Shown piece after piece: positions 16,487 through 24,797 of a DNA stretch of 64,000 bases. The notes under the pieces were generated by a model that did no database searches, was not told the origin of the DNA, and saw only the letters and a program-made list of their open reading frames with translations. The translations under genes were made by a program, and so were the position numbers. Within the stretch, counting starts at the first letter, position 1. Every line of letters starts with the position of its first letter. The DNA comes from Pectinatus haikarae (GTDB taxonomy: Bacteria > Bacillota > Negativicutes > Selenomonadales > Selenomonadaceae). The stretch lies in the NCBI RefSeq assembly GCF_030813505.1, contig NZ_JAUSUE010000001.1. One strand, given 5' to 3'.

Positions 16487-16996
16487 TTATTTTTTCATTG
16501 CGGCATAAATTTTTTCCGTAACTACACCGCGAAGCAGTATTACTACTATTCCGACCAAAAAATATCTTACCGCTAAATCGCCAAGCGGCAGTCCCAGATT
16601 GCTTATCCCTGTAGCTATCCCCATATATACGAACAATTCTCCGCCATTGGCATGAGGAAATAATCCCGTTACGGGATGTACAAAACTCACTGTCGAATCA
16701 TAGAATGCAGGTTTATATTTTTCTTCTACAAAACGGCCGAAAGTATAGCACATCGGATTTGCCAGAAATATTACTGCCAGAATAGGAACGATCGTATAAC
16801 GGGTTATCGTGTATTTTGTAGCTGTCTGAGCCACACTGTAAACTCGGTCTTCACCTATTAATTTGATAATTGAACTTACCGCGGTCATTAAAACCACTAC
16901 TAAGGGAATAATGCCGGTGACCCATGAAATAAAAGTCGCCGCTCCTGCTTTAAATAATTCTATAAAACCGTTTGCCAAGGCTGCGATGATTTCCAT
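16487..16996 (-). CDS. srlA: PTS glucitol/sorbitol-family enzyme IIC (SrlA-like)
   Basis: A 169-residue integral membrane protein with about four transmembrane segments. Conserved GutC features are visible: GFIELFKAGAATFISWVTG at the start, NPMCYTFGRFVEEKYKPAFYD, and SFVHPVTGLFPHANGGELFVY with the substrate-site FPHANGGE. It is slightly shorter than E. coli SrlA (about 187). It forms the sugar channel together with SrlE, and is encoded just before it and after the aldolase gene. Confidence 0.93.
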   Translation of the reverse strand: MEIIAALANGFIELFKAGAATFISWVTGIIPLVVVLMTAVSSIIKLIGEDRVYSVAQTATKYTITRYTIVPILAVIFLANPMCYTFGRFVEEKYKPAFYDSTVSFVHPVTGLFPHANGGELFVYMGIATGISNLGLPLGDLAVRYFLVGIVVILLRGVVTEKIYAAMKK

Positions 16997-17102
16997 AATA
17001 CCCCTCTTCTCTAAAAATATTTTCCGTAAATAATTGTATCGAAAACAGGGGCAATAATATTGTCCCTGCTTTCCTGTTTCTTCCTCAAGTCTGATATGAC
17101 AG

Positions 17103-17945
17103 TCAGATCTCCTGTGTATGAAATACTTCGTAATAGTGCCGCAAAGTATTTTTCATTCCTGTTCGTAAAAAATCATTTACCCCAAAGTAATCTTTCGGAC
17201 GATTTTCAGACAGATTTTTATAAGCATTTACCACAAAATCAGTATATATATTGATTTTTGCGATACCGTTGAGCGCGCATCTTTCCAGATTATCATCACC
17301 TGATGATGAGCCTCCGTGCAGGGCCAGAGGAATATTCAAATTATCAGCCAGCTCTTTAAGCCTTGTGAAATTTATTTTGGGAACGCCTTTGTACAGACCA
17401 TGCGCCGTTCCCACTGAAACAGCCAGGCTGTCCGCTCCGCTTTGTTCCGCCATTTTACCGGCTTCTTCCACAGTCGTATATATACTGTCGTCATCGGCTT
17501 CTGTTTCTCCCTGCCCCACGTTTCTGCCTGTTCCCACATGTCCTATCTCAGCTTCCACCATCACATTATGCGTATGAGCGTAATCCGCAACTTTTCTGGT
17601 TGCTGCAATATTTCCTGCCAGCTCCTCTTTTGACGCATCTATCATCACAGAAGTAAACCCCAGCTCTATCGCTCTTTTTATAAAAGAAAAATCCATCCCG
17701 TGATCTAAATGCAGGGCTATCGGCACTTTTGCTTTTTTTATATAAAAATGTCCCAGCATTGCCGCTTCCTCTATGTCCTGATAACAGCTGTGCGCCTGCG
17801 CATATGACAATATAAGCGGCAGGCCCATTCTTTCAGCCGTCTCCGTATGCGCTTTCACCGAAATTTGATCGACGAAATTTGCTGATGGTACTGCAAATCC
17901 CTTTGCCCTCGCCTCAGCCAGCATTTCCTTTGTCGATACCAGCAT
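17103..17945 (-). CDS. class II ketose-(bis)phosphate aldolase
   Basis: A 280-residue class II aldolase of the FbaA/GatY/KbaY group, which cleaves a ketose phosphate to DHAP and an aldehyde. Zinc ligands are visible in LHLDHG (about 80), GTAHGLYKG (about 180) and LHGGSSSGDD (about 208). The KINIYTDF stretch near the end is typical. Tagatose- or fructose-1,6-bisphosphate are the usual substrates of the family, but the gene sits inside the glucitol-type PTS operon with an unusual oxidoreductase, so the true substrate may be the product of that pathway. The AT content matches its neighbours. Confidence 0.85.
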   Translation of the reverse strand: MLVSTKEMLAEARAKGFAVPSANFVDQISVKAHTETAERMGLPLILSYAQAHSCYQDIEEAAMLGHFYIKKAKVPIALHLDHGMDFSFIKRAIELGFTSVMIDASKEELAGNIAATRKVADYAHTHNVMVEAEIGHVGTGRNVGQGETEADDDSIYTTVEEAGKMAEQSGADSLAVSVGTAHGLYKGVPKINFTRLKELADNLNIPLALHGGSSSGDDNLERCALNGIAKINIYTDFVVNAYKNLSENRPKDYFGVNDFLRTGMKNTLRHYYEVFHTQEI

Positions 17946-18118
17946 ATTTTCACCTCATTTATTTCATTGCTTATCCACTTATTATTGACAGAAGTTCTAT
18001 GCTGTCGTATTCTTAATATTGGTTAGGTATCAGCATGATAATAACCGATATGCCACTGTAAAATTGCCGTTTTACGGTGGTTTTTTTATTTATAAAACAC
18101 AAAATGATCACTCCGCTT

Positions 18119-19426
18119 TCATTTTCTATACATAGCATCCTGTTCTTTGCGTACATTATAAAGCTGTGTGCCGGTATCTAGTTCTACATCGTTTAAAGTG
18201 AGCAGCTGTCCTTTTTTTACATCCTTTTTCATGCGGCTTTTCTTATTTATCAGACCATATACAACGTATCCATTAGCATAAGTTTCCTCGGCGGCAGCTA
18301 TGGACCCGTAAGTGGTATATCCACCTATCCCATCTATATATTCGCCTGCTTTCAGGTCTTTTTTGGCCGCTGTTATGCATTCGCTCACAGGCCCGTCGAT
18401 CGGGATTATCGTCGGTTCTTTATCTATGACAGCCTTGGCGACAGTGAGCGGTGTTTCAAGATTGCATAAATGATAGGGACGGTATAACGTCCATAAAGGA
18501 CCGGGCCCCATGCTGTGATACTGCATCTGATACGCTATTTCTTCATTTTCAGTGGACACTGTGACAAATACGCCCGGTGCTATTCCGTTGACAAATTCAA
18601 CTACACCATGTTTGTCAAGAATTCCTCCATCTTTTTTCAAACGGAAAATGCTGTTAAGCTCCTTGCATCTTTCGTCCGGTGAAGCAGACGGTCCATGTCC
18701 TCCTATAACATCAGGAATAAGTCCCGTCGCATTCGACATTGCTGTCATTTCTACCATTGTTTTAGTGCCGTCTTTAAATGCGCACAGCATTCTTGGACTC
18801 ATCTTCCGCCTGGTAGCTTCCTCAAGCACGGTATCCGGATTACACGCATAATCAAGCTTGTTGTTTTTCCCTTTCCCCATTACTTTTACCTGCATTCCCA
18901 TAGCTCTGGCAAATGAATACAGCTCCATAACTGCTCCAGGCTCATCACCGGCCGAACCGGTATAAATAACATTATTTTTTTCTCCGAGTTTTTTCAGATA
19001 GGAGCCTATTACCACATCGGTTTCTACATCCATCATTACTACATGCTTGCCGTTATTCATAGAATCTATCGCTATTTTTACACCTACTTCGGGCACCCCC
19101 GTTACGTCAATAGCACATTCCACAAGATTGGCCTGCGATATCAGCTCTGAGTTTTCAGTGGCGACAAATTTTCCCATCTCCATATATTTATTGGCATCCG
19201 CCAAGGTTTTAGCAACAGCGATCTGCTCATCGGCAATGCCGGCATAATGAAACGCATTTATGACATTATCCAGTTTTATATCGGACACTATTGCCGGTGA
19301 TATGCCCTTCATAATTGCCATCTGTGTTACCATGCCGCGTCCCATCTGCCCTGCCCCGACTATACCCGTACGAATTATTTTGCCTTCTTCTTCTCTTTTT
19401 AAAAGCTTTTGATCCATATTCAACAT
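18119..19426 (-). CDS. NAD(P)-dependent oxidoreductase with C-terminal SAF domain
   Basis: A 435-residue protein. Residues about 18-150 form a Rossmann domain (TGIVGAGQMGRGMV) like the N-terminus of homoserine dehydrogenase. The middle part has VMDVETDVVIG, TGSAGDEPGA and GHGPSASPDE. The C-terminal 60 residues look like a SAF domain (RMKKDVKKGQLLTLNDVELD). I know this as a family found beside glucitol-type PTS genes, with no firmly assigned reaction. In this operon it occupies the place where sorbitol-6-phosphate dehydrogenase would be expected, so it probably oxidises the imported polyol phosphate. That function is inference. Confidence 0.65.
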   Translation of the reverse strand: MLNMDQKLLKREEEGKIIRTGIVGAGQMGRGMVTQMAIMKGISPAIVSDIKLDNVINAFHYAGIADEQIAVAKTLADANKYMEMGKFVATENSELISQANLVECAIDVTGVPEVGVKIAIDSMNNGKHVVMMDVETDVVIGSYLKKLGEKNNVIYTGSAGDEPGAVMELYSFARAMGMQVKVMGKGKNNKLDYACNPDTVLEEATRRKMSPRMLCAFKDGTKTMVEMTAMSNATGLIPDVIGGHGPSASPDERCKELNSIFRLKKDGGILDKHGVVEFVNGIAPGVFVTVSTENEEIAYQMQYHSMGPGPLWTLYRPYHLCNLETPLTVAKAVIDKEPTIIPIDGPVSECITAAKKDLKAGEYIDGIGGYTTYGSIAAAEETYANGYVVYGLINKKSRMKKDVKKGQLLTLNDVELDTGTQLYNVRKEQDAMYRK

Positions 19427-19471
19427 AATTGTTCACACTCCAAGTTTATATTAATTTTTAAAACTGCGATA

Positions 19472-19837
19472 TTAAAAAATACTTATGCTTATCCCTTTTT
19501 GTATATCTTCTTCAGTCAAAGCATCCTCGCCGTAAAGCATTATATGCCCCGGCAGAAACGGTTCATCACCTCCCGAAAAATTCAAGGTTGCATGTCCCAG
19601 CTGGTTGAATGTATTGCGTGCTTCTTCACCGACGGCTGTTATTTCGAAAGCCTTTTCGCCAATTATAAGAGTATCCCCCCTTTCAATGTCTCCGTTTAAT
19701 TTTGATTTTTCATGTAAAACAGATATTTCTGCCAGTTCTTTTGGTGCATTATCATTAAAAATTATAAGGTAATTCAACTCTTTCAGAAAACCTAGTGCCT
19801 CATTTCCCCATCCGGTTATCTTACTGTTATATTTCAT
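19472..19837 (-). CDS. srlB: PTS glucitol/sorbitol-family enzyme IIA (SrlB-like)
   Basis: A 121-residue cytosolic protein of the GutA/SrlB family. It shows ISVLHEKS with the likely phospho-His (about 42), then GDTLIIGEKAFEITAVGEEARNT as GxxF-I-T-AVG, and FLPGHIMLYG. It takes phosphate from HPr and hands it to the IIB domain of SrlE. It is encoded between gutM and the SAF-domain oxidoreductase. Confidence 0.92.
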   Translation of the reverse strand: MKYNSKITGWGNEALGFLKELNYLIIFNDNAPKELAEISVLHEKSKLNGDIERGDTLIIGEKAFEITAVGEEARNTFNQLGHATLNFSGGDEPFLPGHIMLYGEDALTEEDIQKGISISIF

Positions 19838-19883
19838 TTCATCATCTCCTCTCGTCGTTAATATTTATTTCTTTATTTTCGAA

Positions 19884-20270
19884 TTATTCCTTCTTATTGC
19901 TTAATCTTTCGCACAGAGCATTTACAGCCTGGATATGCCCCAGCATTCTTTTTCTTTCTTTTTGCGCAAGCACTTCATATTCAGCTCTGAGCTCAAACAC
20001 ATTTCTATTCATAAGTTCCGGAATTTTTTTAAATCTGTTGAAAATAGTAATTCCGGCTAAAATCTCTCCGTCCACCACTTTTCCGCTGCTGTCGCAGACA
20101 ATTATTACAATATTTCCCGAGAATCGCGCTTTCCTTCCGCCAATACCAATATTGCCCTTTTTATGGAGCCGTCTTACGGATTTCTTATATAACCGAACCT
20201 GAATATACGTACCGGCTGCTTGTATTATCATAAAAACCAGCAGGCAGACCATTAAAATAGTAATATCCAT
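19884..20270 (-). CDS. gutM: glucitol operon activator GutM-like protein
   Basis: A 128-residue protein with one N-terminal transmembrane helix (about 4-22) followed by a cytosolic domain (IGIGGRKARFSGNIVIIVCD) typical of GutM/SrlM. In enteric bacteria GutM helps activate the glucitol operon; how a membrane-anchored protein does this is not well understood. The start lies one base past the stop of the SorC-family regulator, so both regulators are made together. Confidence 0.85.
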   Translation of the reverse strand: MDITILMVCLLVFMIIQAAGTYIQVRLYKKSVRRLHKKGNIGIGGRKARFSGNIVIIVCDSSGKVVDGEILAGITIFNRFKKIPELMNRNVFELRAEYEVLAQKERKRMLGHIQAVNALCERLSNKKE

Positions 20271-20271
20271 T

Positions 20272-21240
20272 TTAAAACTCCCTATATGCCAACAATTCCC
20301 GCGCTGATTCCGAATCTGTTATCAGTACATTTATGATCTTGCCTTTTATCGCGCCGATAAGACTGTCCAGTTTATTTTTTCCTGCAGCTATACCGACTCT
20401 GCAGCGTACTTTTTTTAAGTCGTCTATCGGCATGGCAGCTATCAAATGATTAAATGATTCAAATTGCTGAGTCGATCCATTTTTGTCATAGAATTGTGCC
20501 GCTGCATCTCCCACCATTCCCAATTCGATAAATGCATCAAATAATTCTTCTCTGATATATCCGGCTTTAACTAAAGTAGATGTTTCTTTTGACGGCACTC
20601 CAATTCCCATTACTACTATGGATATTTTTTTAAAGGCCTTAACAATGCTCTGCATGGAATATTCTTCTAAAAAACGTTTGAGCATATCCGGTTTTGAAAA
20701 AACCAGCGGAGCAAAAAATTGGAGACAATCCGCATGGAATATTTCGGCAAATTTCGTAGCAACATGATTGGAGTGAATATCATATCTGTTTTCGTCCATC
20801 CCTCCCATTATCGGCACAAAAGTACATTTTTTTTGTTCGACCGGATAATAGCCATGCAGTAAATTGCGCAGCGTGCGGCCCATTGTCACCCCGACAAAAT
20901 CCTTATCTTCAATCACTCGTGAAAGGAATTTAAATGTTTCTCTGGTGATATTCTCATTTAAAGCATCTGTCAGATCCGCACTTCCGGATTCCGCGATTAT
21001 TACTTCCTCAAGTCCAAATTTTTTTTCTACTTCTCTTTCCATACTGCCAAATGCCAGATTATCCGGATTCATAACTTCTATCTTGACAATCCCGTTTTCA
21101 TGTCCTTTCTTTATCATTCTGGCTACGGACGGACGGGAAATCTGCAGCATATCGGAAATCTCCTGCTGGCTCAGCCCATCTTTATAATACGAACTGCAGC
21201 ATTTAAAAATCAATCTTATATCATCAACAATTTTTTTCAT
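20272..21240 (-). CDS. SorC-family transcriptional regulator
   Basis: A 322-residue regulator. Residues about 18-50 form the N-terminal HTH (YKDGLSQQEISDMLQISRPSVARMI). Residues about 60-320 form the sugar-phosphate-binding domain of the SorC/DeoR-like family (FVGVTMGRTLRNLL, then MGIGVPS). It heads the glucitol-type operon and most likely senses a sugar phosphate from the pathway and controls the operon through sites in the 530-bp upstream region, where a 15-bp inverted repeat is found. Enteric gut operons use a DeoR-type repressor (GutR) instead, which is another difference from the textbook locus. Confidence 0.88.
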   Translation of the reverse strand: MKKIVDDIRLIFKCCSSYYKDGLSQQEISDMLQISRPSVARMIKKGHENGIVKIEVMNPDNLAFGSMEREVEKKFGLEEVIIAESGSADLTDALNENITRETFKFLSRVIEDKDFVGVTMGRTLRNLLHGYYPVEQKKCTFVPIMGGMDENRYDIHSNHVATKFAEIFHADCLQFFAPLVFSKPDMLKRFLEEYSMQSIVKAFKKISIVVMGIGVPSKETSTLVKAGYIREELFDAFIELGMVGDAAAQFYDKNGSTQQFESFNHLIAAMPIDDLKKVRCRVGIAAGKNKLDSLIGAIKGKIINVLITDSESARELLAYREF

Positions 21241-21779
21241 GATATCTGTCTTAAATTTTTATTATCACATGACAGCCAGTTTCATTTATAAGAATGACTG
21301 CATATAAACAACAATACTTTCCTTTGCGATTTTTCTTTTTATTCTGATAAATATATTACACCAAAGTAATTATTTTTTCAATATTTCTTATGCAGAACAA
21401 ATGTAAAAGTAATATCACATGTATATATATTTTTACATTTGTTCTATATTGATAACCATTGTCAATATTTCCCTTTCATTATCTATGCAAAATTTTTTAG
21501 TCTTTTCCAAATCGTTTTTCATTTGTTTTTCCTCCTTTTCCAATCTATAATATAGATATATGGACAGTTTTGAGAATACCGTAAAAAAATTTTCACTCCG
21601 GCATGCCAATGAAATGTAGCGTCACCATAATAAATAATATGAATTCAGTAATTTGAATTTATATATTCAGTTTTTACTAATAAGTTCTGGAAAAAAAACA
21701 TTTTTTACTATATACTGGTTTATAGCAATTACCGCTTAAGCAATTAAACCATTTAAAATAATTACAGGAGTTGACCATT
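21241..21779. other. divergent regulatory gap between the PTS operon and uvrA
   Basis: There is no gene here. The region is very AT-rich and holds the inverted repeat at 21394-21445 and a second smaller one, ATATTGA (21446-21452) / TCAATAT (21462-21468). TTGACA can be read leftward at 21460-21465, but I find no matching -10. No SOS box is seen before uvrA. Confidence 0.4.
21394..21445. promoter_or_regulatory. candidate operator of the SorC-family regulator
   Basis: A perfect 15-bp inverted repeat, AGAACAAATGTAAAA (21394-21408) and TTTTACATTTGTTCT (21431-21445), with a 22-bp spacer, about 155-205 bp upstream of the regulator start. The GAACAAATGT half-site resembles the TGAAC...GTTCA type of operators known for SorC/DeoR-like proteins. 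Confidence 0.55.
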
Positions 21780-24626
21780 TTGCCAGATGCAATAAAAATA
21801 AAAGGCGCCCGTGCCCATAATTTAAAAAACATCAGTGTATCCATTCCGCGGGACAAGCTTGTAGTAATAACAGGTCTGTCAGGTTCAGGTAAATCTTCTC
21901 TGGCCTTTGATACCATCTATGCTGAAGGCCAAAGGCGCTACGTTGAATCATTGTCCTCATATGCACGTCAATTTCTCGGTCAGATGGATAAACCTGACGT
22001 CGATTACATAGAAGGGCTCTCCCCTGCCATTTCAATAGACCAAAAAACAACCAGCCGTAATCCCCGCTCTACTGTCGGCACGGTCACAGAAATATATGAT
22101 TACCTGCGCCTTCTATTCGCCCGAGCCGGAAAGCCCCACTGTCCTAATTGCAAAAAACCTATATCGCAGCAAACTGTAGATCAGATTCTTGACAGCATTA
22201 TGAATTTACCCGAAAAGACAAAGCTTTTGATAATGGCGCAGGTAGTTCGCGGCAAAAAAGGCGAGCATCGAAAGCTGCTTGAAAACATACGTAAGCAAGG
22301 ATATGTACGTGTTCGTATCGATAATGAAATTCTCGATATAAATGATGATATAAAGCTGGAAAAGAATAAAAAACACACTATAGAGGTCATTGTTGACAGA
22401 TTGGCAGTGCGTGGAGGAATAGAAACCCGTCTGGCAGATTCTTTGGAAACCGCGCTTGATCTTGGCAATGATATTGTTTATGTACAGATAATAGATGGAG
22501 AACTCCTAATGTACAGTCAAAATTTTGCCTGTATAGACTGCGGTATAAGCCTGCCGGAAATAGCTCCGCGCCTTTTTTCCTTCAACAGCCCATACGGGGC
22601 TTGTCCTGAATGTGACGGTCTTGGCAGCAGACAGGAATTTGATCTTGATCTTGTCATGCCAAATAAGGCACTTTCTTTTAGCGAAGGATTATTCGCCCCT
22701 TTATCAAAGAATCCCGCCTCTTACGCAATGTGTCAGATTGCCTCTGTCCTCAAAACTTATGGCTATACACTTGATACGCCATGGTCTGCGGTAAAGGAAA
22801 AGGTTCAAAAACTCCTTCTTTATGGCAGTTCAGAAGAATCTTTTCAATTTTCTTATGAAAACATGTTTGGGGAAATAAAAGACTACAATACATCTTTTGA
22901 GGGTGTCATGCCGCTTCTGGCCCGCCGTTACAAAGAAACAAATTCCGACGTGATGCGCGAAGGATATGAAGCATATATGAGTACTACACCCTGCCCCGTA
23001 TGCGGCGGCGCACGTTTAAAGCCCGAGGCTCTGGCAATAACGATAGGCGAAAAAAATATAAATGAAGTAACTGATATGACCATAGCACAGGCTGATAATT
23101 TTTTTCGCGATCTGCAGCTTGATAAACGCCAGAAGCTTATAGCTTCCCAGATTTTGAAGGAAATCCATGCCCGGCTTGGCTTTCTGCTCAATGTCGGTCT
23201 CGATTATCTCACACTTGGACGTGCGGCAGGGACCTTATCCGGCGGAGAAGCTCAGCGCATAAGACTCGCCACACAAATCGGTTCCGGACTGACAGGCGTT
23301 TTATATATACTGGATGAACCAAGCATCGGTCTTCATCAGCGGGATAATAACCGGCTTTTAGCCACACTCAAGCATCTGCGTGATCTCGGCAATACACTTA
23401 TAGTTGTTGAGCATGATGAAGACACTATGTACGCGGCAGACAATATTATTGATATAGGTCCCGAGGCCGGTGCCAATGGCGGAAATGTAATTGCACAGGG
23501 TACTGCCGATGAAATAAAAAAAATACCGGCTTCAATCACCGGACAATATATGAGCCGTAAAAAATTTATTCCTGTGCCGCTTGAAAGAAGAAAAGGCAGC
23601 GGTAAATTTATTGAAATCGTCGGTGCTGCCGAAAACAATCTAAAAAACATTCGGGTAAAATTTCCGTTGGGAATGCTGACACTCGTCACGGGAGTTTCAG
23701 GATCGGGTAAGTCCACACTGGTAAATGAAATCTTGTATAAGGGACTTGCCGCCAGCTTCTATGTTAACAGAGGAAAACCCGGTAAACATAAATCAATCAA
23801 GGGTATTGAAAATATAGATAAAATAATCAATATAGATCAGTCACCGATAGGACGCACTCCCCGCTCCAATCCAGCCACCTACACAAGTGTCTTCGATACT
23901 ATACGGGAAGTTTTCAGTCAAACCAATGAAGCCAAAATCCGCGGCTACAAGCCGGGAAGATTCAGCTTCAACGTCAAAGGCGGTCGGTGTGAATCATGCC
24001 ATGGCGACGGTATAATAAAAATAGAGATGCATTTTCTGCCCGATATCTATGTTCCCTGCGAGGTATGCAAGGGAGCCCGCTATAATCGTGAGACACTTGA
24101 GGTCAGATATAAGGGAAAAAATATTTCTGATGTTTTGCAGCTGGTAGTTGACGATGCTGTGGAATTCTTCAAAAATATCCCTAAACTTCATCGCCAGCTG
24201 CTCATTTTACAGGACGTAGGACTTGGCTATATGCAGCTTGGACAGCCTGCCACAACTTTATCGGGCGGTGAAGCCCAGCGTGTGAAATTGGCTACAGAGC
24301 TGGCAAAAAGAAGCACAGGACGCACTCTTTATATTTTGGATGAACCAACAACAGGTCTGCATACTGCCGATATTCACAAATTAATGAATGTCCTGCAGCG
24401 ATTAGTCGACAACGGTGATACCGTAGTCGTCATCGAGCATAATCTTGATGTTATAAAAACTGCGGATTATATAATTGATCTCGGCCCTGAAGGCGGAGAC
24501 AGGGGCGGTACCGTTGTGGCCAAGGGAACTCCCGAGCAAATAGTGAAAGTCAGTGAATCCTATACCGGACAATTTCTTGCTCCCGTGCTGGCCGAAGGCA
24601 TAAAATTAACGGCGCAGAATAAGTAA
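21780..24626 (+). CDS. uvrA: excinuclease ABC subunit A
   Basis: UvrA, 948 residues, is the DNA-damage sensor of excision repair. It has two ABC ATPase units: Walker A GLSGSGKS near residue 33 and GVSGSGKST near 640, with signatures LSGGEAQRIRLAT and LSGGEAQRVKLAT. CPNCKKP, CPVCGG and CESCHGDG/CEVCKG form the zinc modules. TTG 21780 is chosen because AGGAG is 10 bases upstream; the in-frame TTG at 21771 overlaps that site. The protein is full length and has its own terminator. Confidence 0.98.
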   Translation: MPDAIKIKGARAHNLKNISVSIPRDKLVVITGLSGSGKSSLAFDTIYAEGQRRYVESLSSYARQFLGQMDKPDVDYIEGLSPAISIDQKTTSRNPRSTVGTVTEIYDYLRLLFARAGKPHCPNCKKPISQQTVDQILDSIMNLPEKTKLLIMAQVVRGKKGEHRKLLENIRKQGYVRVRIDNEILDINDDIKLEKNKKHTIEVIVDRLAVRGGIETRLADSLETALDLGNDIVYVQIIDGELLMYSQNFACIDCGISLPEIAPRLFSFNSPYGACPECDGLGSRQEFDLDLVMPNKALSFSEGLFAPLSKNPASYAMCQIASVLKTYGYTLDTPWSAVKEKVQKLLLYGSSEESFQFSYENMFGEIKDYNTSFEGVMPLLARRYKETNSDVMREGYEAYMSTTPCPVCGGARLKPEALAITIGEKNINEVTDMTIAQADNFFRDLQLDKRQKLIASQILKEIHARLGFLLNVGLDYLTLGRAAGTLSGGEAQRIRLATQIGSGLTGVLYILDEPSIGLHQRDNNRLLATLKHLRDLGNTLIVVEHDEDTMYAADNIIDIGPEAGANGGNVIAQGTADEIKKIPASITGQYMSRKKFIPVPLERRKGSGKFIEIVGAAENNLKNIRVKFPLGMLTLVTGVSGSGKSTLVNEILYKGLAASFYVNRGKPGKHKSIKGIENIDKIINIDQSPIGRTPRSNPATYTSVFDTIREVFSQTNEAKIRGYKPGRFSFNVKGGRCESCHGDGIIKIEMHFLPDIYVPCEVCKGARYNRETLEVRYKGKNISDVLQLVVDDAVEFFKNIPKLHRQLLILQDVGLGYMQLGQPATTLSGGEAQRVKLATELAKRSTGRTLYILDEPTTGLHTADIHKLMNVLQRLVDNGDTVVVIEHNLDVIKTADYIIDLGPEGGDRGGTVVAKGTPEQIVKVSESYTGQFLAPVLAEGIKLTAQNK

Positions 24627-24680
24627 TTGTCTTACTGATTTCTAATTTTTACAGCACAGACAGAACAGTTTGCGGTAAAT

Positions 24681-24723
24681 ACCGGAATAAGCTGGTGTAA
24701 AATCTTATTCCGGTTATTTTTTT
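24681..24723 (+). terminator. uvrA terminator
   Basis: ACCGGAATAAG (24681-24691) pairs with CTTATTCCGGT (24704-24714), followed by TATTTTTTT. Confidence 0.85.
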
Positions 24724-24727
24724 ACAG

Positions 24728-24765
24728 AAAAAAAGCATAAAATACCACCACAGGATATTTTATGC
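24728..24765 (-). terminator. chemoreceptor gene terminator
   Basis: GCATAAAATA (24735-24744) pairs with TATTTTATGC (24756-24765). On the minus strand the stem is followed by seven T (24728-24734), 30 bp after the chemoreceptor stop. Confidence 0.8.
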
Positions 24766-24797
24766 TTAAAACATATGCGAATTAAATATACAATCTT

